A stretch of DNA of 64,000 nucleotides from Streptomyces zhihengii (lineage in GTDB: Bacteria; Actinomycetota; Actinomycetes; Streptomycetales; Streptomycetaceae), in assembly GCF_016919245.1 (NCBI RefSeq), contig NZ_JAFEJA010000002.1, positions 2,172,501 to 2,236,500 of the forward strand, in the 5' to 3' direction. A program made the translations under genes and the position numbers. The notes beneath the pieces are model-generated. The model worked only from the letters and a program-made list of their open reading frames with translations, was not told where the DNA came from and made no database searches. Positions 52,015 to 60,991 of the stretch are shown here, piece by piece (within the stretch, counting starts at the first letter, position 1; every line of letters begins with the position of its first letter).

Positions 52015-52905
52015 ATGAGCACAGAGGACTTACCTGAGGTCAGCGAACTGGCGGCCGAGCTTGCAGCCCTGCGGGACAAAGCGGGCATCTCGGGGAACAG
52101 GCTGGCCGACCGGACAGGGCACGACGCGAGCAACATCTCCCGCTACTGGAAGGGAGAGCGCCACCCTGACTGGGACACCTTTGTGCTCCCTCTGATCGCA
52201 GCGGTCGAGGAGTGCCAGGAGAGGCCCCTGGGCGAGAGAGCCGTGAACCGGCTGCGCACGCTCTACGACGCGGCAGAGTTCGCACGCCAGGGAGACAAGG
52301 GCGTCCGGCTCAGAGCCCGCTACACCGAACAGACCAGGCGCCTGGCCGAGCACAAGTCCAAACTGACCCGCATCGCAGTGGCGACCGGCGCCGTCATCAT
52401 GCTGGCAATGACAGCCATGCTGCCGGAACTGGGCAAGGGGATGAAGTTCGCTAGCGGCGACGCTCCCCACAGCGACCACAGATGCTGGAAACCGCCCGTC
52501 CCCAACAGCACCATCAGAACCTGCGAACTTCACTCGTGGTGGTGGAACCTGCCACCCGACGCTGCGAAGACGGCCGCGTTCCACCTCACCACCCGCGGCG
52601 ACACCCTCGAACTCGACGGGACGCTCCGATTCGACGCGCCATGCGACGCGGCCGTGCGATGGACCGTCACCGCCAAGCCGGACCGCATCGCCACGGCACC
52701 ACTCAGCACCGGCACCCTGACACCCGGCGACCAACAACTCATCTACGAGCCGTTGCGCCGCGACCTGAAGGAAGTCATTCTCACCGCCCATCGCACCGAC
52801 TCCCAGTCCTGCCCGGCCACGCTCATCTGGGCACGCCCCGGCTCGCTTGGAGCCTATGCGTCGGCCGTTCGCCCTCAAGCACCCCCCGACCAGCCATCCC
52901 GGTAG
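52015..52905 (+). CDS. XRE-family HTH protein with one membrane span
   Basis: A 296-residue protein from ATG 52015 with AGGGGGGAAG upstream. The N-terminal XRE domain reads LAALRDKAGISGNRLADRTG, HDASNISRYWKGERHPDW; then a helical linker, one transmembrane segment (TRIAVATGAVIMLAMTAML, near ~125) and an extracellular C-terminal domain with two Cys pairs (HRCWKPP, IRTCELHSWWW). The layout (cytoplasmic DNA-binding head, single span, outside domain) suggests a membrane-anchored sensor-regulator. No partner. Confidence 0.85.
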   Translation: MSTEDLPEVSELAAELAALRDKAGISGNRLADRTGHDASNISRYWKGERHPDWDTFVLPLIAAVEECQERPLGERAVNRLRTLYDAAEFARQGDKGVRLRARYTEQTRRLAEHKSKLTRIAVATGAVIMLAMTAMLPELGKGMKFASGDAPHSDHRCWKPPVPNSTIRTCELHSWWWNLPPDAAKTAAFHLTTRGDTLELDGTLRFDAPCDAAVRWTVTAKPDRIATAPLSTGTLTPGDQQLIYEPLRRDLKEVILTAHRTDSQSCPATLIWARPGSLGAYASAVRPQAPPDQPSR

Positions 52906-53145
52906 GTGCGCTTCCCGAGTGATCAACGAGCTCGAAGCTGTCGAGGCGAGACGACGGTACTGCCGTGTCTGCGAAGCGGGGTGTCGGCGCAACTGGTCGA
53001 CGTATCCCACCGGGTACAGCCGAACGTGCACAGGTTCAAGGTGGCGCTCGGGGACGGATCTCGGTTGTCCCGCATGCCGAGCGTCCGGGATCGGCGCCAT
53101 GTCCCGTGGCACGACCGCTCGTTTGCCCGTGAGATGGTTGCTCTC

Positions 53146-53679
53146 ATGACTGTTGGCACGCCGGGCAGCGAGGTTCTACTCGAGACGAGTCGGCTGCTGC
53201 TCAGAGCTTGGCGGGTAGACGAGGCTAACGTTCAGCGTGAACTGTGGACCGAACGTGATCCACGAGTGCCGCCGCACCGCCGCATTGATGCGGACGGACA
53301 CCCCACGGTCGCGGAGCTGGAGGATTCGATCCGCACCGACATGGTGTGGTCGACCGGGCTGCTGGCGGTCGAACGGAAGGCGTCTCGTGATGTCATCGGC
53401 TATTGCGGGCTGGTCGACAGCGGGCGAGGATCGGCAGGGGAACCGGAACTGGCATTCGAGCTGCTACGTCGAGTCTGGCGTCAGGGATACGCGACCGAGG
53501 CCTCGTTGGCGGTTCTGGATTGGGCGCGATCGTCTGGGTACGAACGTCTGTGGGCCACCGTCTGGGACTGGAACACTGCTTCTCGCCGAGTGCTGGCCAA
53601 GGTCGGGTTCACCGAAACCGACCGGAAGGAAGCGGACGCGGTACGCGGGACCACCTTGTTCACCACGAGACGGCTCTGA
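53146..53679 (+). CDS. GNAT acetyltransferase (RimJ/RimL-like)
   Basis: A 177-residue protein starting MTVGTPGSEVLLET; ATG 53134 is an alternative. The pattern TSRLLLRAWRVDEAN, VIGYCGLVDSGRG, EPELAFELLRRVWRQGYATEA (acetyl-CoA loop RxxxGYATEA) and NTASRRVLAKVGFTE is the RimJ/RimL type. It probably acetylates a ribosomal protein-like or small amine substrate. Single gene. Confidence 0.9.
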   Translation: MTVGTPGSEVLLETSRLLLRAWRVDEANVQRELWTERDPRVPPHRRIDADGHPTVAELEDSIRTDMVWSTGLLAVERKASRDVIGYCGLVDSGRGSAGEPELAFELLRRVWRQGYATEASLAVLDWARSSGYERLWATVWDWNTASRRVLAKVGFTETDRKEADAVRGTTLFTTRRL

Positions 53680-54044
53680 CCTCCTTCGGTGGGCGGTCGC
53701 CGAGGGCGGTGGACCCCTGGGCCGGCTGTGGGGCGGACGCGCCGGGACGGGGGCGATTGTCGACGGCCGAGAGGATCTGACCGGCCAGACGGGTGCCTTC
53801 TTCAGCCAGCGAACTCAGCACGAAGTCTTGATGGTGGCGGGTAGCCGGTAGAGGGAGCCTGAGGTCCTCCGCGGGTCCGACCGGAAGCGTTCTCCGCCCT
53901 CGGTGGGAGCGGGGAGCACGGCCGGCAGTCCGAGGAGGTGCCGGTGGTCCGGGGCAGACCTCGGGCAATGCTCCTGCGGGCAGGCTTCTACCATGGGCAC
54001 GTGGTCGGCAGTGACCCCAACAGTCCAAGGCAGGAAGGGAAGCA
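53680..54044. other. Intergenic region with a possible leftward remnant
   Basis: A leftward frame (FVLSSLAEEGTRLAGQILSA, VDNRPRPGAS) looks coding for ~50 residues but has no start or family. Otherwise nothing. Confidence 0.35.
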
Positions 54045-54833
54045 GTGTCCCGCGACGACGTCGAAACCGGCGGTGTGTCCTCCGCACCGGCGGTCGGAGG
54101 TCGGGAGGCAAGTGATCCTCCCTCCGGATCGCACCATGACAAGGCCGACAGGGGCTCCCGCCCGGTTGCCGACCTGGTCGAGCGAGCGGCCGATCTGGTG
54201 GAGCCGATCAAGCCGAGGCTACGAGGCTGGCTTCACGCAGGAATGGTCCCTGCATCGCTGGCCGCGGGCATCGTCCTCATCTGCCTGGCGGGGACACCGC
54301 AAGCCACCCTAGCCTGCACCGTGTACTCCGTCACCGCCTGGATGCTGTTCGGGACGAGCGCCGTCTACCACCTCGGCACGTGGGGACCACTCGGTGAGGC
54401 CGTTCTGCGTCGCCTCGACCACGCCAACATCTTTCTGATCATCGCCGGCACCTGCACTCCGCTTGCCGTGCTTCTTCTCGCCCCCGACCAGCGGTCCGCC
54501 CTGCTGTGGATTGTGTGGACGGGCGCTCTGGCCGGCATCGCCTTCCGCGTCCTGTGGGTCGGGGCTCCCCGCTGGCTGTATATCCCCTGCTACCTGGCCC
54601 TGGGCTGGGCACCGGTGCGCTACCTGCCCGACTTCCTCGAAAGTGGTGGGACGCCCGTACTCACCTTGATCGTGACCGGCGGGCTTCTCTACAGTGCGGG
54701 CGCGGTTGTCTACGCCCTCCAGCGCCCCGACCCCTCGCCCGGCTGGTTCGGCTTCCACGAGGTCTTCCACGCCCTGACCGTGGCGGCCTTCACCGCGCAC
54801 TACATCGCCATCTCCTTCACCGTCTACCTCTGA
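54045..54833 (+). CDS. Hemolysin III/PAQR-family membrane protein
   Basis: A 262-residue membrane protein from GTG 54045, with a ~60-residue disordered N terminus (MSRDDVETGGVSS) longer than usual for the family. Seven membrane segments follow, with the conserved SAVYHLGTWG, RLDHANIFLIIAGTCTPLAV and the final HEVFHALTVAAFTAHYIAI, whose Ser, Asp and His residues form the family's metal site. Role in Streptomyces unknown; the name reflects family history. Confidence 0.92.
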   Translation: MSRDDVETGGVSSAPAVGGREASDPPSGSHHDKADRGSRPVADLVERAADLVEPIKPRLRGWLHAGMVPASLAAGIVLICLAGTPQATLACTVYSVTAWMLFGTSAVYHLGTWGPLGEAVLRRLDHANIFLIIAGTCTPLAVLLLAPDQRSALLWIVWTGALAGIAFRVLWVGAPRWLYIPCYLALGWAPVRYLPDFLESGGTPVLTLIVTGGLLYSAGAVVYALQRPDPSPGWFGFHEVFHALTVAAFTAHYIAISFTVYL

Positions 54834-54877
54834 GCTTGGCCAGTGTTCCGCCCTGAAGGACTCCGCTGAGTAAGGAG

Positions 54878-55546
54878 ACCGAGCCCGAGGCGCTGCCCGC
54901 CACGGATGCAGCGGTCGGCATCGACCTGGGTCTGACCCACTTCGCGATCCTCTCCGACGGCACGAAGATCGAGTCCCCGCGCTTTTTGCGCAGGGTCGAG
55001 AAGAAGCTGAAGAAGGCACAGCGGAACCTGAGCCGGAAGGCGAAAGGCAGCAACAACCGGGCCAGGGCCCGGATCGCGGTCGCCCGCGCCCACGCACGGA
55101 CCGCCGATGCCCGGCGCGAGATCCACGACCAGCTCCCCACCCGGCTGATCCGCGAAAACCAGCGGTCGCGGTAAAAGACCTGGCAGTCAAGGGCCTCGCC
55201 CGCACCCGCATGGCCAAGTCCGTGCACGACGCCGGATGGTCGGCGTTTACCACGATGCTGGAGTACAAGGCCGCCCTGTACGGGCGCAGCTTCCACCGCA
55301 TCGGACGCTTCGAGCCGACTTCGCAGGTCTGCTCACGCTGCGGCGTCAAGGACGGCCCCAAGCCCCTGCACGTCCGGACGTGGGCATGCGGGGCTGTGGG
55401 GCGCACCTGGACGGGACATCAACGCGGCGCGTGTAAGACCGGGACTCATCCCGGCACAGCGCGAAGAAACAGGAACCCACCCGAAGCACCAACCGGGCAT
55501 CCGGCAACCAGGCGGGAATCTTAGTCCCCTTTGGGGCGGAGAGGAT
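54878..55546 (+). pseudogene. tnpB: Second TnpB copy, truncated and frameshifted
   Basis: Begins ETEPEALPATDAAVGIDLGL and is nearly identical to the copy at 16.3 kb. A one-base loss near 55150 (RENQRSR then stop) and a ~30-bp loss before the right end (CAACGCGGCGCG joined to TGTAAGACC) break it. RuvC acids and zinc ribbon are present in pieces (CSRCGVKDGP). The right-end hairpin and GAGGATGTCAATG remain. Homology to copy 1 starts at the same point (GAGACCG) in both. Confidence 0.85.
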
Positions 55547-55555
55547 GTCAATGAG

Positions 55556-55799
55556 CCGCGCTACCCGTCGCCCTCACAGTGGGCGCCCTTCGCAGGGCCA
55601 AGTGCGCCGGTGCCGAGCTCGAAGCACAGGCCTTGGAGGCCGACCGGGCCGTCATCGCCGTTCACGACTCCAGCCCCCCGCGCGCCGCGTATATGCACCC
55701 CTTGACCTGCGTGGCGGTACCAGTGGATTCGGCCGGCCCATGGCCGACCGTCTGGCCCTAGCGACCGCGGTCACCCGTCGGGCCTCCGGCTGGAAGACC
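55556..55799. other. Intergenic region, no gene seen
   Basis: One open frame lacks a good start or family; mostly decayed sequence leading into the inverted repeat. Confidence 0.4.
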
Positions 55800-55851
55800 G
55801 TCGTCCCGTCCTTTCGACCGGTAGCACTACCGGTCGAAAGGACGGGACGAC
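55800..55851. repeat. 25-bp perfect inverted repeat with 2-nt spacer
   Basis: GTCGTCCCGTCCTTTCGACC... pairs with ...GGTCGAAAGGACGGGACGAC; all 25 bp match, the centre is CA. It ends 21 bp before the ATG of the GvpU-like gene. As RNA it would form a long hairpin over the leader. It could be an operator, an attenuator or a mobile-element relic. Confidence 0.9.
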
Positions 55852-55872
55852 TGGTGCATAGAATCGTCTCTC

Positions 55873-56232
55873 ATGTCGAAGCCTGACGAGCTGCTCGTTG
55901 ACGTTGCCACCTTGGTGGAGTCCGGGCAGAGCAATCAGATGTCCCTGACCGTCGTTACTGGTGGCGCTGTCATCACCGGCCGGCTGGCTCCCGAAGCCGT
56001 GTGGAGGCAGCGGGTGTCGGAGGTCCTGACGGATTCCGCCCGCCTGGGCGAGTTCGCCGCCGTCTTCACCGGCACGACGCCCCAGGAGGGGCCGCCCGTT
56101 CATCTGCACTTCCATATGGCCCGCATCCTCCAGGGCACAGTGGGTATCCCGGAGACGGGTGGGATGTACCGCGTCTCGATCGCAGATGTCAGTGCCTGGA
56201 CCGTGGGCGACTTCAGCTACTCCGACCGCTGA
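55873..56232 (+). CDS. GvpU-like small protein
   Basis: A 119-residue protein, MSKPDELLVDVATLVESGQS. The pattern MSLTVVTGGAVITGRLAPEA, PVHLHFHMARILQG and YRVSIADVSAWTVGDFSY resembles gas-vesicle accessory proteins of the GvpU type found scattered in Streptomyces; the assignment is from memory of the pattern. No other gas-vesicle genes are in the window. It starts 21 bp after the 25-bp inverted repeat, whose folding could control its expression. Confidence 0.6.
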   Translation: MSKPDELLVDVATLVESGQSNQMSLTVVTGGAVITGRLAPEAVWRQRVSEVLTDSARLGEFAAVFTGTTPQEGPPVHLHFHMARILQGTVGIPETGGMYRVSIADVSAWTVGDFSYSDR

Positions 56233-56266
56233 CCCGGCGTCGCGTAAGAAACCCTCGGTAGGCGGA

Positions 56267-56298
56267 GGGGCCCGACCGGCGTGTGCCAGTCGAGCCCC
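56267..56298. terminator. Hairpin between convergent genes
   Basis: GGGGCCCGAC pairs with GTCGAGCCCC (one mismatch) around a 12-nt loop, followed by TTCTC. It separates the GvpU-like gene from the leftward gene at 56347. Confidence 0.55.
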
Positions 56299-56346
56299 TT
56301 CTCGCTGTTCGGGTGTTGGCTTGCGCAAATCCGGTCCGTCAGTCGG

Positions 56347-56649
56347 TCACCAGATGCCGGGCATCGCAGAAGCCTGCTGGAGAGGGCTGACGTCATGCGG
56401 GGGAGTGGAGGACCGGGGAAGGCTGCGGCAGGTGAACCCGAGCTGGGTCATGGCCCGGAGGACTTCGCCGGCGCTGAAGTCGCGGCGGTCCTGACCCGTG
56501 ATGACCTGACCGACCTGTTTCGCGGGGTAGGTACGGCGGCCGATGGTCACGGACTCGCCGACGACTTGCTCGGGCCTGACGCCCTTCATCGACTCCAGGA
56601 CACCGCTCCTGGTGAGGTCGAACGGGAATCGGGCGATGACACAGCGCAT
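56347..56649 (-). CDS. Conserved small hypothetical protein (SCO-type MRCVIARFPFDL)
   Basis: A 100-residue protein from ATG 56649 with GTGAGG upstream. The start MRCVIARFPFDLTRSGVLES and the motifs IGRRTYPAKQVGQVITGQDRRDF, SAGEVLRAMTQLGFTC are highly recognisable as a family common in Streptomyces next to CBS and stress genes. Function unknown. Intact, though the last ~15 residues vary. Confidence 0.85.
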   Translation of the reverse strand: MRCVIARFPFDLTRSGVLESMKGVRPEQVVGESVTIGRRTYPAKQVGQVITGQDRRDFSAGEVLRAMTQLGFTCRSLPRSSTPPHDVSPLQQASAMPGIW

Positions 56650-56701
56650 GTTGCCTCACAGGAAGAAGAGAGGGGGGACGGTCGCTCCGCGGTGAGACGG
56701 T

Positions 56702-57106
56702 TCAGTGTGCAAGGGGGACGGCGCCCAGAGCGCCGCCCTGCTTGTCGACGACCGGCAGGGCATCGAGTCTGCGGTGGCGACGCGCGTTCTCGGCTTCGGC
56801 CATCGTGGTCAAAGGCGAGGCGAGCGGCCTGCGGTCCCCCAGGAGATCACGTAGACGGACCTGGTCCGTGTACGCCGCGCTGTCGCGGACGGTGGCGAGC
56901 CCGGCATGGGTGACCAGCCCGGTGCACACGCCGTCCTCGTCGCAGACGAGCAGATGACCCGCGCGGGCACTGGCCATGACAGCCAGGGCCACCTCGACCG
57001 TCATGTCGTCACAGACCTGTGGACCGTCCGCCTCCATCGCCTCGTCCACGGTCTGGTGCACAGGGTTGGCGTTCGCCGAGCGGGGCTGCATCTGAACCAG
57101 CGTCAA
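56702..57106 (-). CDS. CBS-domain pair protein
   Basis: A 134-residue protein with two CBS motifs (VCDDMTVEVALAVMASARAG, then TMAEAENARRHRRLDALPVV). The start is a TTG at 57106 behind a perfect AGGAGG (8 nt). CBS pairs bind adenosine nucleotides and often act as stress or energy sensors. It precedes the DEAD helicase gene in direction of transcription order helicase, CBS, small protein; all three point left with gaps of 45 and 52 bp, so they may be co-transcribed. Confidence 0.85.
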   Translation of the reverse strand: MTLVQMQPRSANANPVHQTVDEAMEADGPQVCDDMTVEVALAVMASARAGHLLVCDEDGVCTGLVTHAGLATVRDSAAYTDQVRLRDLLGDRRPLASPLTTMAEAENARRHRRLDALPVVDKQGGALGAVPLAH

Positions 57107-57150
57107 AACGTACCTCCTGCAGAATGGGCCAGCTTCTGGTCACGTGCTTC

Positions 57151-58662
57151 TCAGGCCGCCGCATCGAAGGCGGGCTGCGGCACGTTCACGCCCCGGGCCG
57201 GCGACAAGGACCGACGCCTGCCACGGGAGGCCGAACGGCGCTTGGCGCGTTCGACGACCGGTGCGGTGATGACGACGGGGACGCCGGAGGGCGCCTGGGC
57301 GCCGGTGATGCGGTTCAGGGCCTTGTCGCCCGAGCGGACCTCGGTGGTCTGCGGGGTGATGCCGGCGGCCCGCAGGAGGCGGGTCATGTCGCGGCGCTGG
57401 TTGGGGGTGACCAGGGTGACGACGCTGCCTGACTCGCCGGCGCGGGCGGTGCGGCCGCCGCGGTGGAGATAGTCCTTCGGGTCGGTCGGCGGGTCCACGT
57501 TCACGACGAGGTCGAGGCTGTCGATGTGGATGCCGCGTGCGGCGACGTTGGTGGCGACCAGCACGGTGACGTGCCCGGTCTTGAACTGGGTGAGGGTCCG
57601 GGTGCGCTGGGGCTGCGACTTCCCGCCGTGCAGGGCGGCCGCCCGGACACCGCTGTTCAGCAGGTCCTGAGTCAGCCGGTCGACGGCGTGCTTGGTGTCC
57701 AGGAACATCATGACCCGGCCCTCGCGCGCCGCGATCTGCGTGGTCGTCCGGTGCTTGTCGGCGCCGTGGACGTGCAGCACATGGTGCTCCATCGTGGTCA
57801 CCGCGCCCGCCGAGGGGTCCACCGAGTGCACGACCGGATCGGTCAGGTAGCGGCGGACCAGCAGGTCGACGTTGCGGTCGAGGGTGGCGGAGAACAGCAT
57901 CCGCTGACCCTCGGGGCGCACCTGATCGAGCAGCGCGGTGACCTGCGGCATGAAGCCCATGTCGGCCATCTGGTCGGCCTCGTCCAGGACGGTGATCGCG
58001 ACCTGGTCCAGCCGGCAGTCGCCGCGGTCGATGAGGTCCTTCAACCGGCCAGGCGTGGCTACGACGACCTCTACACCTCCGCGCAGCGCTCCGGCCTGCT
58101 TGCCGATCGACATGCCGCCCACAACCGTGGTCAAGCGCAGCTTCACGGCCCGGGCGTAGGGGGCGAGGGCATCGGTGACCTGCTGAGCCAGCTCGCGGGT
58201 CGGCACGAGGACCAGAGCGAGCGGCTGGCGGGGCTCGGCGCGCTGCCCGGCGGTGCGGGCCAGCAGGGCGAGGCCGAAGGCCAGGGTCTTGCCGGAGCCG
58301 GTACGCCCGCGGCCGAGCACGTCACGGCCCGCAAGGGTGTTGGGCAGGGTGGCACCCTGAATCGGGAACGGCACGCTCAAGCCCTGCGCGCCGAGGGCGG
58401 CCAACAGCCCGGCCGGCATGGCCAGGTCGGCGAAGACCTCGACGGCGGGCAGCGCGGGAGTGATGGTCTTCGGCAGGGCGAACTCGCCCTGAACTGCGGC
58501 GGGCCGGCGGCCGTAGCCACCGGAGCGGGACGGGCCTGCGGAACGGCTCGGGGTCGACGATCCGAAGCGGCTGCGCCGCTGCGAACCGTCAGCGCCGAAG
58601 GCGGGGCTGCCGGTTCGGCTGCGGGTGCGGGAGGAACGGCCGTTCGTACGTGTGCGGTTCAT
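57151..58662 (-). CDS. DEAD-box RNA helicase
   Basis: A 503-residue helicase from ATG 58662 with AAGGAAGG upstream. Motifs: Q-like PFPIQGATLP, I GRGRTGSGKT, Ia PTRELAQQV, Ib TPGRLKDLI, II VLDEADQMADMG (DEAD), III FSATLD, IV MMFLDTKH, V NVAARGIHID and VI HRGGRTARAG. The N- and C-terminal tails are Arg/Ser-rich RNA-binding regions. Placed 309 bp downstream of csp on the same strand with a terminator between, consistent with cold-shock RNA remodelling. Confidence 0.95.
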   Translation of the reverse strand: MNRTRTNGRSSRTRSRTGSPAFGADGSQRRSRFGSSTPSRSAGPSRSGGYGRRPAAVQGEFALPKTITPALPAVEVFADLAMPAGLLAALGAQGLSVPFPIQGATLPNTLAGRDVLGRGRTGSGKTLAFGLALLARTAGQRAEPRQPLALVLVPTRELAQQVTDALAPYARAVKLRLTTVVGGMSIGKQAGALRGGVEVVVATPGRLKDLIDRGDCRLDQVAITVLDEADQMADMGFMPQVTALLDQVRPEGQRMLFSATLDRNVDLLVRRYLTDPVVHSVDPSAGAVTTMEHHVLHVHGADKHRTTTQIAAREGRVMMFLDTKHAVDRLTQDLLNSGVRAAALHGGKSQPQRTRTLTQFKTGHVTVLVATNVAARGIHIDSLDLVVNVDPPTDPKDYLHRGGRTARAGESGSVVTLVTPNQRRDMTRLLRAAGITPQTTEVRSGDKALNRITGAQAPSGVPVVITAPVVERAKRRSASRGRRRSLSPARGVNVPQPAFDAAA

Positions 58663-58911
58663 TGAGAACCTTCCTTGACGCGGCACGTATCAAGGAATTC
58701 CCGCAGCGGAAACGCGACGCGGGGAGTCACAGGAACGAGCCGAATGGAATGCGAAAGCGACTTTGAATTGCAGATACCCTGTACGGTCGCATCCGCTGAG
58801 ATGGGGTTGCGTCATAGGGACGCGAAACCAGAAGAACCGCGGGGTGAAGCGTGGAGCAGACGGTAATCCTGAATGCTGCGTAACGCAGGTGGCACCACCG
58901 CGGGAAATGTG

Positions 58912-58955
58912 CGTAGCTGGGGCCCGCACCCCTAGGGATGCGGGCCCCAGCTACG
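58912..58955 (-). terminator. Strong hairpin terminator after csp
   Basis: CGTAGCTGGGGCCCGCA pairs with TGCGGGCCCCAGCTACG (17 bp) around a 10-nt loop, 16 bp after the csp stop. Transcription of the helicase gene may need read-through or its own promoter. Confidence 0.85.
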
Positions 58956-58970
58956 AAATGCGCGTCAGCG

Positions 58971-59174
58971 TCAAGCCGGAACGATGTTCTCGGCCGTCGG
59001 GCCCTTCTGGCCCTGCGCGACATGGAAGGTGACCTTCTGGCCTTCCAGTAGTTCGCGGGTTCCCTGGTCGGCGATGTTCGAGAAGTGGGCGAAGACGTCG
59101 TCGCCGCCACCGTCCTGCTCGATAAAGCCGAAACCCTTGGCCGCGTTGAACCACTTCACGGTTCCAGATGCCAT
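58971..59174 (-). CDS. Cold-shock protein (CspA family)
   Basis: A 67-residue CSD protein ([20 protein letters not shown]). RNP1 KGFGFI and RNP2 DVFAHF are exact. Start ATG 59174 with AAGGAG upstream. It binds RNA/ssDNA and melts structure. The ~280-nt AT-richer leader upstream may fold as a temperature-responsive 5' region, as known for csp genes; that is inference. Confidence 0.95.
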   Translation of the reverse strand: MASGTVKWFNAAKGFGFIEQDGGGDDVFAHFSNIADQGTRELLEGQKVTFHVAQGQKGPTAENIVPA

Positions 59175-59460
59175 GTCGTATCTCCTTAGGGGCAGTACAC
59201 CAGTATCCGCACTGTACGGACACCGTGTCGCCGCGATGATGCCCCACCGGAAAATTGCCCGGAAATGTGAAGCACTCTACATGTGACGCGGACGTCGACT
59301 GGAGTGCTTGGAGTTTTTGGGTACCAAAACTGCAACCGAGACTGACAGTAGCATGCTGCAGCGGTTTGCGTGCCTGAAATCCTTCCATCACGCGCATCCT
59401 TTCTGCGGGGTCCGCTAAAGTCTCCGACCGCGGGCGCAGATATTGATTCCCGCCGAGTGT
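59175..59460. promoter_or_regulatory. Promoter/leader region of csp
   Basis: The most AT-rich sequence of the window (to ~59460), without a gene. Typical of a long cold-shock leader; no specific element resolved. Confidence 0.45.
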
Positions 59461-59700
59461 AGCGTTTCGTGAGCAGAGGCCACGTTTCCGCACCAGCCCC
59501 GCGGAACGACAGTGCGGTCTTCCCGCTCGATGTACTGGGTAAGTGCTGTGATGCCGGGTTCGAATGCCGAGGTCGCTCTGCTCCCCGACCTCTTGCCCCG
59601 CACCGTGGCGGAGGGCCTGCCTCTGCTGCCGACAGGGGGCGTACGCCGAGATGCTTCAAGCGCTCGCCCCAAGCCTGGGACGAGGCGCTGCCAGTCCTGC
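59460..59700 (-). pseudogene. Helicase-associated-domain fragment
   Basis: The leftward frame has SAFEPGITALTQYIEREDRT, VVPRGW, resembling the repeated helicase-associated (HA) domain of Streptomyces DEAD/DEAH helicase-like proteins, preceded by QDWQRLVPGLGRALEASRRT. The helicase core is absent. Decayed. Confidence 0.5.
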
Positions 59701-59949
59701 CTCAGCACGGCGGCAAAGCCGACATTGACGCTGCGGACCATAATCGCCGGTTCCACGACCGGCCAAAATCCCGCCCTCGCCTGCGAGCGCCCGACAGCAG
59801 TCCGCGGGGCGGCATAGGAGCGTTGCCAGTCGATGGGGCCCGTCTCTGTGTGACCGTGTGCGTCGACGCGCTCCTGCGGGCACGTCACACGGACACTGTC
59901 TCCATGATGCGCGCTGCCTGACCTTGCAGCCGTCTTCCTGCGCCGGCGC

Positions 59950-60430
59950 CGCCGATGACGAGCGCCAAGAGCACGAGACACGCCCGCAATTCCGAAGCCC
60001 GCTGCCGGCTGCTCCCGGTGCCCGGGTGTGTCAACCAACCCTGGGGGCCGAGCGGCACTTGCCGTGCCTCGCGGATCCGGACGGCGAGCCGCCGCGCCGT
60101 CCGCGCGCGGTGCAGGGCGGGATCGATGAGGTGGTAGGGGAGGCGCGCCGGTTCACCGTGGCGGTCCAATAGCGAATGCGCCTTGTCTGGCATGACCGGC
60201 TGCGAGAAGGCGTTGTAGGCGGTGTGCCAGGAGACCGGATGGCCCGAGGGCGGGCAGCAGATGTCCGCGAGCACGGTGGCCAGCAGATGGTGCAGGGCTT
60301 CGGATCCTGGCCCGCTGAGGAGAGTCTCGTAAAGGTCGCCGAGCCTGTGGTCGATGAACTGAGCTGCGGGGACGCGGCGCTGCGACACCGCTCCTCCTGA
60401 CAGGAACCGTAGGCCCCGTCCCCTGAGGGC
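59950..60430 (-). pseudogene. Fragment of an unrecognised protein
   Basis: The leftward frame RRVPAAQFIDHRLGDLYETL, SEALHHLLATVLADIC, MPDKAHSLLDRHGEPARLPY, HLIDPALHRARTARRLAVRI is protein-like but has no start or clear family. Its last part shares a ~100-bp segment with 45.67-45.77 kb. Confidence 0.4.
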
Positions 60431-60481
60431 AGGGTAGGGCCGTGTGCCGACAGCGTTCCTCCGGCCGGTCCGCGGCGCCAC

Positions 60482-60600
60482 CGTCCGTTGGCCAGTAGAA
60501 CCGATTCCGCAGGGCAGCGAAGCCAGCCCGGCCGAACCACTGGCGCTTGAGGCTCTTGATCCGGTCGACGTGTTCCTCAACCACGGGGGAGTTCCAGACA
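60482..60600 (-). pseudogene. ISL3-family transposase, 3' fragment
   Basis: The leftward frame NSPVVEEHVDRIKSLKRQWF, GRAGFAALRNRFYWP matches the conserved end of ISL3 transposases (VEGHVNRIKxxKRQMxGRAxFxLLRxRV). Only the last ~40 codons remain. Confidence 0.7.
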
Positions 60601-60991
60601 GGGTGACCGGGCGGCCCGGTCCCACTGCGACTACATCGACACCTCCACCGAACCGTCTCCCTCACACGCGGGTGAGCATCGCGGGCAGGCCTTCCCGTGC
60701 CCCGGCGGAGGCAACACCACCGTCCCCGACCGCCTCGTCGACCCACACCAATCCCTCCGGGCTCGGTTGAGGCAGATGGGCCGCCACGGCGGGCGCGGCA
60801 CCAGCTGCGGCCATCGAACCCACCGCCGGTAGCCCCCATGGCCATGTGCCTCGTCGTCATCACGCCTACAAGCCTTCGCTGGCCTAGGCATGTTGCGGGC
60901 CGGGTTTGCTGAGCCCGGTGCGGCAGATGACTCGAACAATGATGGCTGTGACCAGCTCAATCACGGGCGACGGACGGATGTCCGTGGAGTT
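60601..60991. other. Intergenic region, no gene seen
   Basis: Decayed sequence between the ISL3 scrap and the GNAT gene. Confidence 0.4.

Noticed and set aside
53660..54211. 183-residue leftward frame
   Set aside because: Mixed composition, overlaps the hemolysin-III gene start; only a ~50-residue piece looks coding and it has no start.
57463..58665. 400-residue rightward frame
   Set aside because: Antisense shadow of the DEAD-box helicase gene.
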